A stretch of DNA of 64,000 nucleotides from Mesorhizobium sp. J428 (GTDB lineage: Bacteria > Pseudomonadota > Alphaproteobacteria > Rhizobiales > Rhizobiaceae), in contig NZ_JAJOMX010000001.1 of NCBI RefSeq assembly GCF_024699925.1, forward strand, positions 1,650,001-1,714,000. The letters are read 5' to 3'. The position numbers and the translations under genes were made by a program. The notes under the pieces were generated by a model. It made no database searches. It saw only the letters and a list, made by a program, of their open reading frames with translations, and had not been told where the DNA came from. Positions 46,996 through 56,049 of this stretch are shown one piece after another. Position 1 is the stretch's first letter, and every line of letters starts with the position of its first letter.

Positions 46996-48165
46996 TCACT
47001 CCGCGGCTTCCGCGACCTTGGCGGCCGCATTGGCGCGCAGATACGGGATCACCTCCGTCGCATAGAGCTCCATGCTCTTGCGCGTGAGCTCGGCCGGCAA
47101 CGTGCCGAACTGCAGCAGCGACAGCAGGTGGCCGAAGCCGATCTCCCCGTGATATTCGGATAGCTTCTGGCGCACCGTCTCGGGGCTGCCGCAGATGAAC
47201 ATGCCCTTTTCCATCACGGTATCGATCGTCTGCTGCCCGCCGATCGCCGACTTCGCCTGCATCACGCCCAGCATCGACTTGAGCGACAGATAGCCGGGCG
47301 GCAGGAGCATCTCTTTCGGCATGCGCAGGAACTTGTTGAGGAAGTTCTCGATGTGCGGCTTGGCCTCGCGGCGCGCGATCTCGTCCGACTCGGCGACATA
47401 GATCGGAACCGACCAGCCGAGCTGATCCTCGGTTGCCTCATAGCCGTGGCCCTTTGCCATGTCCTTGTACATCTTCATGTATTTGGCGAGCATGGAGACC
47501 GGCGTGAAGGTCTGCAGGTAGGTGTAGCGGCGATCCGGATGCGAGGCCCATTCGATCGTCTCGCTCGACCCCTGCGACGGGATCCAGATCGGCGGACGCG
47601 GAGTCTGGTAGGGGCGCGGCCACAGGTTCACATATTCGAAGTGATAGTGCTTGCCCTCGAAAGAGAACGGACCGGTCTCGGTCCAGGCGCGCAGGATCAG
47701 GTCATGCGCTTCGTGGAAGCGATCGTGCGAATCCGCCGGGTTGGAGCTCCAGGCGTGATACTCCGCGCCGATGCCGCGCACGAAGCCGGCGATGAACCGG
47801 CCCTCGGTGATGTTGTCCACCATCGCGAACTCCTCCGCGACCGTGACCGGATTGTTGAGCAGCGGCAGGGCGCGGCCGAGGATCGCGATCTTGACCTTCT
47901 TGGTGCGCCGCGCGAGCGCGCCGGCCATTACGCCGGGCTGCGGCATCAGCCCATAGGCGTTCTGGTGGTGTTCGTTGACGCAGACGCCGTCGAAGCCGAG
48001 CTGATCGGCATATTCCAGTTCGTCGAGGTAGCGATTGTAGAGCTTCGCGCCCTTCTTCGGGTCGTAATAGCTGTTGGGCAGCGTGATCCAGGCCGAGTTG
48101 TACGTCTTGTCGTAGTCGAGATCGAGATCCGCATACGGCATCAGATGCATCATGTAGAATTTCAT
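46996..48165 (-). CDS. LLM-class flavin-dependent monooxygenase
   Basis: 389 residues from ATG 48165, which overlaps the hydrolase stop. Bacterial luciferase-like barrel: GVCVNEHHQNAYGLMPQPGV near 55, ILGRALPLLNNPVTVAEEFA near 88, GRFIAGFVRGIGAEYHAW near 112. Members hydroxylate or oxidise organic substrates with reduced FMN from a separate reductase. The FMN reductase at 44559 is a natural partner. With the alpha/beta hydrolase it forms a two-gene minus-strand unit. Confidence 0.9.
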   Translation of the reverse strand: MKFYMMHLMPYADLDLDYDKTYNSAWITLPNSYYDPKKGAKLYNRYLDELEYADQLGFDGVCVNEHHQNAYGLMPQPGVMAGALARRTKKVKIAILGRALPLLNNPVTVAEEFAMVDNITEGRFIAGFVRGIGAEYHAWSSNPADSHDRFHEAHDLILRAWTETGPFSFEGKHYHFEYVNLWPRPYQTPRPPIWIPSQGSSETIEWASHPDRRYTYLQTFTPVSMLAKYMKMYKDMAKGHGYEATEDQLGWSVPIYVAESDEIARREAKPHIENFLNKFLRMPKEMLLPPGYLSLKSMLGVMQAKSAIGGQQTIDTVMEKGMFICGSPETVRQKLSEYHGEIGFGHLLSLLQFGTLPAELTRKSMELYATEVIPYLRANAAAKVAEAAE

Positions 48166-48941
48166 CACGCGGCTCCCTGGATGAAGTTGACCACCTTGGA
48201 GGTGAACTCCTGGGCCTTTTCCACATGCGGCAGGTGTCCGCATTCGGAGATGATCTCGAGCTCGGAGTTCGGGATGAGGTCGCGGTAGGCCGGACCGTAT
48301 CCGGCCGGGATCAGCTTGTCGTCGTCACCCCAGACAATCAGCGTCGGGACATCGACGCGGTGCAGCCACTTGCGCAGGTGCGGATTGTAGAAGCGCGGCT
48401 GCCAACCCAGTTTGGCCGTCATCAGCCGGTTCTTCAAAACGACCATCAGTTCCTCGTCATTGCCCGGCTGAGGCATCGCCTTGGCGATTTCCTGGTTGTG
48501 GAAGAGGTTCTGCGCCAGTTCCTCCGGCGACCACATGAACATGTCGCCCTTCTTGAGCCCCTTCACATGGATGCCCGCCGGCGCCACCAGAGTGAGCGTC
48601 TTGATCTTCTCGCAGGAACGGGTGGCAAGCTCCGCGGCGATCCAGCCGCCGATCGACGTGCCGACGAGGTGGACGCCGTCCAGCCCGAGATGGTCGATCA
48701 CGTCCAGGTAGAAATAAGCGAGGTCGCCGACCGTATCGAGCCATTCGGGCGTGTCGGAACCGCCGAAGCCGGGATGCTCGGGGACGATGACGTCGTAGCG
48801 CTCCGACAGCATCTCCATGAAGGGGAGCCAGCGGCCTGCGCCCGACGCACCATGCAGGAAGAGCAACGGTTCGCCCTTGCCCTTGCGCATCACGCGGATG
48901 CTGCAATCCGCGACCGTTTCGATCGTTTCCGTATGCGCCAT
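48165..48941 (-). CDS. Alpha/beta hydrolase (meta-cleavage hydrolase-like)
   Basis: 258 residues from ATG 48941 with GGGAGG upstream; an upstream start at 49025 is weaker. Motifs: LLFLHGASGAGRW near 28, PEHPGFGGSDTPEWLD near 54, nucleophile GTSIGGWIAAELA near 95, acid WGDDDKLIPAGY near 205, His ISECGHLPHVEKAQEF near 233. The pattern is that of C-C bond hydrolases and esterases in aromatic pathways. Co-transcribed with the LLM monooxygenase. Confidence 0.9.
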   Translation of the reverse strand: MAHTETIETVADCSIRVMRKGKGEPLLFLHGASGAGRWLPFMEMLSERYDVIVPEHPGFGGSDTPEWLDTVGDLAYFYLDVIDHLGLDGVHLVGTSIGGWIAAELATRSCEKIKTLTLVAPAGIHVKGLKKGDMFMWSPEELAQNLFHNQEIAKAMPQPGNDEELMVVLKNRLMTAKLGWQPRFYNPHLRKWLHRVDVPTLIVWGDDDKLIPAGYGPAYRDLIPNSELEIISECGHLPHVEKAQEFTSKVVNFIQGAA

Positions 48942-49174
48942 TGCGCCAACCTCCCTGCGTGTCGTCTCGCCGCTCCGGGCGCTCCATCCGGGTCGATCTA
49001 CACCGGAAAAATACAATTCCGTCAAGAAGCGCTCTCATGTAAGCGAACCACGCCAAGCGGTGAATCATACCAAGCAATTGATATTATTATTATAATTTTT
49101 CAGTTCCATTTTCGCTTGCCAATCGATCGGAAATCCGTTTGGCATACAAAATCGAATTTCAGGGAGGCTGAACG

Positions 49175-49960
49175 GTGACTGGGCGCTTTTCGATGGCCGG
49201 CAAGGTGGCCATGGTGACGGGGGCGGCGAGCGGACTGGGTCTGGCAATCGCCGAGGTCCTCGCAGAGGCTGGCGCGCACGTGGCGCTGGCGGATATCGAC
49301 CGCGAAGGACTGGACCGGGCGGTGGGGGCGATCGCGGCAGCCGGTGGAAGGGCGGAGCCGGTTCAGCTTGACGTCTCCGACCGCGGAGCCATCCGGCAGG
49401 CGACCGACGATCTCGTCGCCCGGCGGGGGAGGCTGGACGCGATGGTGGCCAACGCCGGCGTGACCGCCGGTCCGGGCTATCTCACCGAACTGGGACAGAT
49501 CAACGCGGTCGACGACGGCCAGTGGGACCGGGTGCTGCAGATCAACCTAACCGGCGTCTTCGCAACCATCCAGGCGGCGGCCAAGCACATGAAGGCGCAG
49601 AAGAGCGGCCGTATCATCGCGGTCGCCTCCGTGGCCGGGCTGAAATCCGAAGTCATGTGCGGCTACGCCTACACTGCGACGAAATCGGCGGTGGTGAACC
49701 TCGTCCGCCAGTCGGCGATGGAACTCGCAGCCTATGACGTCATGGTCAACGGCATCGCGCCCGGCCCGTTCAGGACGAACATCGCCGGCGGCCGCATCCG
49801 CCAACCGGACGTGGCGCAGCAGTTCGCCTCGATGGTACCGCTGGGACGGATCGCGGATCCGGATGAGATCAAGGGTCTTGCCCTTCTGCTTGCCTCGCCC
49901 GCATCGAGCTTCATGACGGGAGTGACGATCCCGATCGATGGCGGCATCATGGCGAGGTGA
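49175..49960 (+). CDS. SDR-family oxidoreductase
   Basis: 261 residues from a GTG with AGGGAGG upstream. Classical SDR: VTGAASGLGLAIAEVL (near 15), NAGVTAG (near 93), catalytic S-Y-K in ASVAGLKSEVMCGYAYTATK (near 150), and GGIMAR at the C-terminus. It opens the plus-strand catabolic operon (SDR, VOC, FAH, isomerase), divergent from the LLM unit across 233 bp. That gap holds an AT-rich stretch and a TTTGGCATACAAAATCG sequence weakly like the GntR site. Confidence 0.9.
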   Translation: MTGRFSMAGKVAMVTGAASGLGLAIAEVLAEAGAHVALADIDREGLDRAVGAIAAAGGRAEPVQLDVSDRGAIRQATDDLVARRGRLDAMVANAGVTAGPGYLTELGQINAVDDGQWDRVLQINLTGVFATIQAAAKHMKAQKSGRIIAVASVAGLKSEVMCGYAYTATKSAVVNLVRQSAMELAAYDVMVNGIAPGPFRTNIAGGRIRQPDVAQQFASMVPLGRIADPDEIKGLALLLASPASSFMTGVTIPIDGGIMAR

Positions 49961-49967
49961 GACCGAA

Positions 49968-50513
49968 ATGAGCAAGTTCGACATCGCTCCGGCCGCAGGC
50001 CGGCTGATCCAGACGGCCTTCATCACGAAGGACATCCACGCCTCGATGCGGGAGATGACGCGCACGATGGGCGTCGGCCCCTGGTTCCTGCGCGAGCGCG
50101 GCGTTTTTCCCCGGCAGATCTATCGCGGTCAGCCTTCTTCCACCGCGCTCGCCATCGCAATGGGCTATGCCGGCGACATGCAGTTCGAGATCATCCAGCA
50201 ACTCGACGACTCGCCGTCGGTCTATCGCGAGGTCGCCGAGCGCAGCGGATACGGGCTGCATCATTTCGGCGTCGCCGCCGATGACTACGACGCGGCGATC
50301 GCCCACTATGGAAGCGAAGGCTACACGCTCGCCTACGAGGCGGAAGTGGCTCACGGCGCGCGCGTCGGATATTTCGATACACACGGCGCCCTGCCGGCCA
50401 TGATCGAGGTGATTGAGTTCAGGCCGGCGACACGCGCCATGTTCGACGGTTTTCGCGATGCCGCGCGCGGCTGGGATGGACAGGATCCCGTCCGCATCAG
50501 AGCACCGATCTGA
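49968..50513 (+). CDS. VOC/glyoxalase-fold protein
   Basis: 181 residues from ATG 49968. Two half-modules of the vicinal-oxygen-chelate fold: QTAFITKDIHASMREMTRTM (near 14) and GLHHFGVAADDYDAAIAHYG (near 92), with metal-type residues H in LHHFGV and E in MIEVIEF (near 154). The arrangement resembles the VOC proteins found in aromatic and steroid degradation operons, often isomerases or dioxygenase-like enzymes. It starts 7 bp after the SDR. Reaction not known. Confidence 0.85.
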   Translation: MSKFDIAPAAGRLIQTAFITKDIHASMREMTRTMGVGPWFLRERGVFPRQIYRGQPSSTALAIAMGYAGDMQFEIIQQLDDSPSVYREVAERSGYGLHHFGVAADDYDAAIAHYGSEGYTLAYEAEVAHGARVGYFDTHGALPAMIEVIEFRPATRAMFDGFRDAARGWDGQDPVRIRAPI

Positions 50514-50557
50514 CTCCGTCGCAGCCTTTCCAGCAGATACTCCAGCAGGAACCATCG

Positions 50558-51253
50558 ATGTCCAGACGCCTCTTCAGCTCGCCCGACTACCCGACGATAC
50601 CCACCTCCGGGGGCGGTCTCTACCCGGTTCACCGCATCTTCTGCGTGGGACGCAACTATGTGGAACACGCCAGGGAAATGGGCGTCGAAGTCGACCGGGA
50701 AGCGCCGTTCTACTTCCTCAAGGACGCGCAGGCGATCGTGCCGAGCGGTTCGGCCATTCCCTATCCGCCCGGCACGGACAACTTCCATTACGAGATGGAA
50801 TTGGTGATTGCGGTCGGGACACCGGTCTTCCGCGCATCCGAGAGTCAGGCAGCGGCGGCCATCTGGGGCTACGGCTGCGGCCTCGACATGACGCGCCGCG
50901 ATCTCCAGCTTGCCGCCCGCGCCAAGCAGAGGCCGTGGGACCTCGGAAAGAACTTCGAGAAATCGGCGGTGATGGCCGCGCTCACTCCCGCCGCGGTTGT
51001 CGGAACCGTCGGGCCGCAGCGGATCACGCTGAAGGTCAACGAGACGATCCGGCAGGACGCGCATCTCTCAGACCTCGTCTGGTCGCCGGTCGAGATCGTG
51101 GTCCATCTCTCCCAGTACTATCACCTCGCGCCGGGCGACCTGATCTACACCGGAACGCCGGCCGGCGTTGGCCCGGTCGTCGCGGGCGACCGCATCCATG
51201 GCGAGATCGACGGACTGGCGCCGGTCGATCTCACGGTGGGAGGCGCGGCGTGA
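50558..51253 (+). CDS. Fumarylpyruvate hydrolase-like FAH family protein
   Basis: 231 residues. HRIFCVGRNYVEHAREMG near 24 and the metal-binding NFHYEMELVIAVG (near 70) and GYGCGLDMTRRDLQ (near 107), closing with DLIYTGTPAGVGPVVAGDRI (near 190). This short, C-terminal-only FAH form is like NagK/fumarylpyruvate hydrolase of the gentisate pathway, splitting fumarylpyruvate to fumarate and pyruvate. The next gene overlaps by 4 bp and is an isomerase, which supports the assignment. Confidence 0.9.
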   Translation: MSRRLFSSPDYPTIPTSGGGLYPVHRIFCVGRNYVEHAREMGVEVDREAPFYFLKDAQAIVPSGSAIPYPPGTDNFHYEMELVIAVGTPVFRASESQAAAAIWGYGCGLDMTRRDLQLAARAKQRPWDLGKNFEKSAVMAALTPAAVVGTVGPQRITLKVNETIRQDAHLSDLVWSPVEIVVHLSQYYHLAPGDLIYTGTPAGVGPVVAGDRIHGEIDGLAPVDLTVGGAA

Positions 51254-51899
51254 AATACTACGGCTACTTCCGCTCGTCGGCTGCGTACCGCCTGCGCGTC
51301 GGCTTCGGTCTCAAGGGTCTCGCACCCGACCTGATCCCCGTCCATCTCACGAAGGACGGTGGTCAGCAGAAGAGCGATGTCTATCGCGCGGTGAACCCTC
51401 AGGCTCTGGTTCCGTCCGTCGTGACAGACGATGGCGACGTCCTGACCCAATCGCTCGCGATCCTGGAATGGCTCGAAGAAACATTTCCGCAACCGCCGCT
51501 CCTGCCGCGCGACCCGATCGAGAGGGCCCATGTGCGCGCCTTCGCGAACGTCATCTGCTGCGACATCCATCCACTGCAGAACCTGCGCGTCCTGCAATAT
51601 CTGCGACGGGATGCGGCAAGGACCAGGGGGAGATCGATGCCTGGTGCCGCCGCTGGCTCGGAGACGGACTGGCCGCCTGCGAGGCGCTGGTCGCCCGTCA
51701 CGGGGAACACGACTTCTGCTTCGGCGATACGCCCGGTCTGGCGGATGTATGCCTTGTGCCGCAACTGTTCTCGGCCGATCGGTTCGGCGTAGACTTGGCG
51801 CCCATGCCACGCCTTCGCAGGATACGGGCACTGTGCGAGGCCCTGCCTGCTTTCGTGGACGCACATCCGTCGCGGCAGCTCGACTGGAGCGAAAACTAG
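51250..51899 (+). pseudogene. Maleylpyruvate/maleylacetoacetate isomerase (zeta GST type), frameshifted
   Basis: Starts at a GTG overlapping the FAH stop. The N-terminal thioredoxin-like part has the zeta-class motif YFRSSAAYRLRVGFGLKG and NPQALVPSVVTDDG. The frame breaks after HPLQNLRVLQYLR and resumes in another frame as DQGEIDAWCRRWLGDGLAACEA, through HDFCFGDTPGLADVCLVPQLF to the TAG. Indels within 51605-51625 (about one base lost net) explain it. Isomerises maleylpyruvate to fumarylpyruvate with glutathione, the missing step between the dioxygenase and FAH. Otherwise intact, so an error in the sequence is likely. Confidence 0.85.
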
Positions 51900-52208
51900 G
51901 GACCCTCCGGCCATTTGTAGCAGCTAGTGCAGCATAGTGTCCGGGGTACCTGGCGAGCAGGATCAGGTGGGAGTGCTCGGGGTTGCGCGTCCCGATCACC
52001 GCCACGGGAACCTTCACCGGTGTTCCGCTATGTATCTGCACCACCTCGGAGCCTCTGACGGTTCGACCGCTTCGCATTCATCGTCGATACGGAACAGCCG
52101 CTCCCAGCGGCGCGAAACAGGATCGACCGTGACCTCGCACCGATCGATCAGCAGACTCTCGCCCGGGTGCCGGAATATCATCATGGCGAGCGCAAACCGG
52201 GGCGCTCT
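51900..52208. other. Gene-poor gap with a possible degraded ORF
   Basis: Between the isomerase and pyrF no clear gene is visible. On the minus strand a 57-codon frame (about 52015-52188, MMIFRHPGESLLIDRCEV...) runs up to a stop, and another frame just below it (about 51935-52077, VRGSEVVQIHSGTPVKVPVAV) looks protein-like. Together they could be one broken small gene. I recognise neither. Confidence 0.3.
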
Positions 52209-53108
52209 TCAACGCCCCGAATAGGCCGCAGCCCAGGCCTCGTCCCGATACCGCTTGATCGCCTCGCGCAGCCTTGCAACGCTCGGCCCCTGCGCCAGGA
52301 TCCCGCGCGACACCGATGGCAGCGTTCTCCGTACGGCGTCACCGAACTTCTCCCTGACGTCGGAAATCCCGGCGCCCTGAGCGCCGACACCTGGCGCCAG
52401 CACGAGCGAGAGGGGCAAGCGATCGAGCACCGCATTGTCCGCCGTATCGATCGTCGCTCCGATCACTGCACCGACATGTCCGATGCCGTCCCCTGTCTCG
52501 CGATTGATCGCCGTGATGGAATCCGCGAGCGCGTCCGAGACGGTCCGGCCATCGTCATGCACCGCCCTCTGCAGGAAATGTCCGTCGGCGTTCGACGAGC
52601 GCACCACGACGAAGACGGCCGCGCCGCAGGCAGCCGCCCTGTCGATCACCGGTCGGAGCGCGTCCAGTCCGAGATAGGCCGTGACGGTCATCGCGTCGCC
52701 TCCGAACCCGCTGTCGGCTCCGAGCATTGCCTGGGCATACCCCGTCATCGTCCTGGAGAAGTCGCCCCGCTTGCAGTCGATGAGCGCGAGCGAACCCTGA
52801 CTCTTGGCCTGTGCGACCACCTTCGCCATGACCTGCATCCCGCCGGGGCCCAGACGCTCGAAGAAGCCGCATTGCGGCTTTACAACCGCGATCTGGTCAT
52901 CCGCCGCTTCGAGGACCGTTTGGCAGAAGCGATGCATTCCCTCGACCGTGTCGTCCAGCCCCCATAGGCGGATGAGATCCTCCGAGGGATCCAGCCCCAG
53001 ACACAGTGGCGAGCGCGCCTTGGCCAGATCGACAAACCGCTCGGCGAAGCGCCGCGTCGCGGGCCTGTTTGCATTTCCGGGCTCGGGTCGATGTGTCGCT
53101 GCTGACAT
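52209..53108 (-). CDS. pyrF: Orotidine 5'-phosphate decarboxylase PyrF (type 2)
   Basis: 299 residues. The catalytic Lys-Asp block LALIDCKRGDFSRT (near 108), the start CLGLDPSEDLI (near 36) and VLAPGVGAQGA (near 235) identify OMP decarboxylase, which forms UMP. The length, and the FFERLGPGGMQVM insertion, place it in the long type 2 group rather than the usual alphaproteobacterial short PyrF. It lies 12 bp after dctM in the TRAP operon, an odd home for a housekeeping gene, suggesting a second, salvage-linked copy. Confidence 0.93.
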   Translation of the reverse strand: MSAATHRPEPGNANRPATRRFAERFVDLAKARSPLCLGLDPSEDLIRLWGLDDTVEGMHRFCQTVLEAADDQIAVVKPQCGFFERLGPGGMQVMAKVVAQAKSQGSLALIDCKRGDFSRTMTGYAQAMLGADSGFGGDAMTVTAYLGLDALRPVIDRAAACGAAVFVVVRSSNADGHFLQRAVHDDGRTVSDALADSITAINRETGDGIGHVGAVIGATIDTADNAVLDRLPLSLVLAPGVGAQGAGISDVREKFGDAVRRTLPSVSRGILAQGPSVARLREAIKRYRDEAWAAAYSGR

Positions 53109-53120
53109 GCTCTGCTCCCG

Positions 53121-54398
53121 CTAGAAGATCAGGTTCGGTAGGAAGGTCGACAACCAGGGCACATAGCTGACAAGCGCCAGGACCAGCAGGTTGACGGCGA
53201 TGAAGGGCATGATGCCGGCCACGACCTGCTCGACCGGTCGTCCAAGCGTTGCGGAGGTCACCGCGAGGTCCAGCCCGACCGGCGGCGTTATCATGCCGGT
53301 GCAGACGTTCAGCGTCACGATCATGCCGAAATGGACCGGGTCTATCCCGAGCGCCGTCGAGACCGGGAAGAGCGTGGGCAGGAAAATCACCATGATCGAG
53401 TTCGGATCGAGGAACATGCCGCAGATCAGAAACAGCACGTTCACGCACAGCATGAACACGATCCAGTTCACGTTGTTGTCCTGGATGATCCCCAGCAGCG
53501 TGCGATCGAAGCCGGCAAGGGTGATGAAGTAGGCAAGCAGCGCGCCCATCGACAGCAGAATGAAGATAACCCCGGTGGAGACGGCGCTGTCGCGCGCGAT
53601 GGCAAAGACTTCGCGCAACGACAGGGAGCGGAAGATGAACACCTCCACGATCACGGCATAGACGGCCGAGACCGCGGCCGCTTCCGTTGCCGTGAAGACG
53701 CCGCTGAAAATTCCGGCCAGGATGATGACCTGCATCAATAGCGCCCAGAAGGCGTCGACAAAGGCCGACCATCTGCCCCGCCAAGGTACGCGCTCGATCC
53801 CTGGGATGCCTTCCCTCCAGGCAGTGAACGCAACCAGCGCCATGAAACCGAGGCCGAGAACGATGCCCACCATCATGCCGGCCGCGAAGAGCGCGGCGAT
53901 CGAGGTTCCCGTCAGCCAGCTGTAAACGACGAACGTGATCGACGGCGGGATGAGGAGTGCGCATTCCGCACTTGAGGCGATCAGGCCGAGGCTGAAGCGC
54001 TCGCTGAAGCCGGAGCGCCTGAGCTCGGGGAAAGCGACACGCCCCATGGCCGCCACCGTGGCGGGAGCGGACCCTGCCGCGGCACCGAACACCATGCAGG
54101 TCACGACGGTCGAATGGCCAAGTCCTCCCTGTCGATGGCCGACCAAAGCGCGGAACAGACCGGCAAGCTGTCCTGCCATCCTGCCCCGGGCCATCAGGTC
54201 CGCCGCGAAAATGAAGAAGGGGATGGCGAGCAGCGTTACAACCTCGACCCCGCCGACCAGACGCTGTCCGATGATCAGGTCGGGCATCGTCGGATACATG
54301 AGGTACTTGGTCAGGACCGCCGGAACGCCGAGGACCAGGAATATTTCCGCGGCGAGCGCCAGAAGGACGGCCGCGAGAACGAAGAGCAAGGCAACCAT
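53121..54398 (-). CDS. TRAP transporter large permease DctM-like
   Basis: 425 residues, about twelve hydrophobic segments. DctM signatures: GVPAVLTKYLMYPTMPDLIIGQRLVGG near 30 (key LVGGVEVVTLLAIPFFIFA) and CSAECALLIPPSITFVVYSWL-like SSAECALLIPPSITFVVYSW near 145. This is the ion-coupled transport subunit. The operon order dctP-dctQ-dctM-pyrF on the minus strand ties transport to pyrimidine synthesis. Confidence 0.93.
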   Translation of the reverse strand: MVALLFVLAAVLLALAAEIFLVLGVPAVLTKYLMYPTMPDLIIGQRLVGGVEVVTLLAIPFFIFAADLMARGRMAGQLAGLFRALVGHRQGGLGHSTVVTCMVFGAAAGSAPATVAAMGRVAFPELRRSGFSERFSLGLIASSAECALLIPPSITFVVYSWLTGTSIAALFAAGMMVGIVLGLGFMALVAFTAWREGIPGIERVPWRGRWSAFVDAFWALLMQVIILAGIFSGVFTATEAAAVSAVYAVIVEVFIFRSLSLREVFAIARDSAVSTGVIFILLSMGALLAYFITLAGFDRTLLGIIQDNNVNWIVFMLCVNVLFLICGMFLDPNSIMVIFLPTLFPVSTALGIDPVHFGMIVTLNVCTGMITPPVGLDLAVTSATLGRPVEQVVAGIMPFIAVNLLVLALVSYVPWLSTFLPNLIF

Positions 54399-54405
54399 GT
54401 GACCG

Positions 54406-54927
54406 CTACAGATGGTGCATGGGATCGATTTCGCGCGCGAAGCGGTCCGACCATCCTAGCAATTCAACCAGATATTGCGCCGCAAGCAGGAGGAATCCGA
54501 CGGGCATGACCCAATAGAGCCACGCGACGGAGAAGCCGAGCGTCGGGCTCGCCTGCCCGCTGCGCGCCACGAAGGCCGTGATCTCCCAGCCAACCTTCAC
54601 CATGTAGAGGCTGAAGACCAGGCCGAGGAGATTGATGACGATCTTCACCGCACGCCGGGCCGGCGGCGGCATGCGGTCGAGCAGCATTCGCATGCTGATA
54701 TGGCGCCCGCTTTCCAGCGCCAGACCGATCGCCAGGAAAACGATCCACACCAGCCCGAACAGCGCGACCTCGTCGATCCACGCCAGCCTGGGCGCAAATG
54801 AGGGCACGACTTCGCGAACCAGGACATTGGTCGCGTAGCCGAAGGTCATCGCAAGCATGAGCAGGCCGAGCAGGAAACCCTGCACGGCCTGCACGCGCCC
54901 AAGCGCGGCGACGAACCGCGCGCCCAT
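54406..54927 (-). CDS. TRAP transporter small permease DctQ-like
   Basis: 173 residues with four membrane helices (near 15-35, 48-66, 90-110, 133-153). Conserved WIDEVALFGLVWIVFLAIGLALESGRHI near 48-75 (key DEVALFGLVWIVFLA) is the DctQ signature. It overlaps the dctP stop by one base. Confidence 0.92.
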   Translation of the reverse strand: MGARFVAALGRVQAVQGFLLGLLMLAMTFGYATNVLVREVVPSFAPRLAWIDEVALFGLVWIVFLAIGLALESGRHISMRMLLDRMPPPARRAVKIVINLLGLVFSLYMVKVGWEITAFVARSGQASPTLGFSVAWLYWVMPVGFLLLAAQYLVELLGWSDRFAREIDPMHHL

Positions 54928-55961
54928 CAGCCGGCGAGCTTCTTGTACTCGGCGTCGTAAGTCTTGAGCATGTCCTCGCCCTCGGCGCCCGCCAGCGTCA
55001 CATAGGCTTCGCGGGCCTTCGGCGCTGTCGCGTCGCGCAGCTTCGCGCGCTCTGCTTCATCCGCGACCCTCACATTGACGCCTGAGGCCTTGATGATTTC
55101 CAGCGCTGCGCTGGCCGATGCTTCCTTCATCTTTTCGACTTCGGGTCTCACCTCGTCGAAAGCCTTCGCGATGATATCCCTGTGTCCGTCCGGCAGCGCT
55201 TGCCACCAGGTCGGGTTGAACAGGACAAAGTCTTCCATGGCACCATGCTCGGTCACGACGAGGTTCTTCTGCACCTCGTGGAACTTCATGGTGGTGATGG
55301 TGTCGAGCGGGTTCTCCTGGCCGTCGACCAGGCCCGTCTGGAGCGAGGTGTAGAGTTCGCCGAAATTGATCGCGACCGCAGTAGCGCCGACCGCGGCGAA
55401 CTGATCGATCAGGATCTTGGAGTCCATGACGCGGAACTTTTGTCCCGCAAGCTCGACCAGATTGTCGAGCGATTTGTTCGAGGTCAGGCTTTTGCGGCCA
55501 TTCGGCCATTCTGTCAGCGCATGCAGACCGCGCTTCTCGAAGCTTTCGAGCAAAGCCTTGCCGAATGGCCCCTCGCGCAATTGCTGTGACAGCGCGCGAT
55601 CGGTCGGCAGGAGGTAGGGAACGTCGAGAACCGACACCACCGGATTGAAGCCGCCGAGGAAGGCGGCCGGCTGCACCGTACATTCGATGGCGCCAAACTG
55701 TGTGCCCTCGATCATCTGGCGCGCATTGCCAAGCTGGGAGAGCGGGTAGAGGGTGAACTCGACTTCGCCGCCTGTCCGCTCCTTCACCAGCGAGCCGACT
55801 TTCTCAAGTCCCTTGTGGCGCGGCTGCGCCGGAGATTCGAGATGCGCGACTTTCACCGGATATTTCGCGGCCTGGCCGAACGCGACCCTCGGCATCATCG
55901 CCGCGGCCGCCGTCAATGCTCCCGATGTCAGGACTGTCCTTCTGGATACCATCTTGTTCAC
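54927..55961 (-). CDS. TRAP transporter substrate-binding protein DctP-like
   Basis: 344 residues with a signal peptide (VSRRTVLTSGALTAAAAMMPRVAFGQ; twin Arg at 5-6). DctP motifs: GALIDVPYLL-like VLDVPYLLPTDRALSQ (near 118), KFRVMDSKI (near 170; ligand Arg) and NPLDTITTMKFHEVQKNLVV (near 225, key: GQENPLDTI). Binds an organic acid in the periplasm. Given pyrF, pyrD, pyrE and a carbamoylase nearby, orotate, dihydroorotate or N-carbamoyl-aspartate are attractive ligands. It has the shared operator immediately upstream. Confidence 0.92.
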   Translation of the reverse strand: MNKMVSRRTVLTSGALTAAAAMMPRVAFGQAAKYPVKVAHLESPAQPRHKGLEKVGSLVKERTGGEVEFTLYPLSQLGNARQMIEGTQFGAIECTVQPAAFLGGFNPVVSVLDVPYLLPTDRALSQQLREGPFGKALLESFEKRGLHALTEWPNGRKSLTSNKSLDNLVELAGQKFRVMDSKILIDQFAAVGATAVAINFGELYTSLQTGLVDGQENPLDTITTMKFHEVQKNLVVTEHGAMEDFVLFNPTWWQALPDGHRDIIAKAFDEVRPEVEKMKEASASAALEIIKASGVNVRVADEAERAKLRDATAPKAREAYVTLAGAEGEDMLKTYDAEYKKLAG

Positions 55962-55974
55962 CCTCTTTTTCGGA

Positions 55975-55994
55975 TTGTCTCATTTTTGAGAATT
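55975..55994. promoter_or_regulatory. XRE operator copy A (dctP promoter)
   Basis: TTGTCTCATTTTTGAGAATT, 14 bp before dctP. Same pattern, TTGTCTC-N8-GA, as copies B (59628) and C (61468). The consensus palindrome is TTGTCTCA-N4-TGAGACAA. Confidence 0.65.
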
Positions 55995-56049
55995 GATCCA
56001 TATTTTGAGTATCGAGTCAACGCCCGCACGACGCGAAAGTGCCTCCGGA

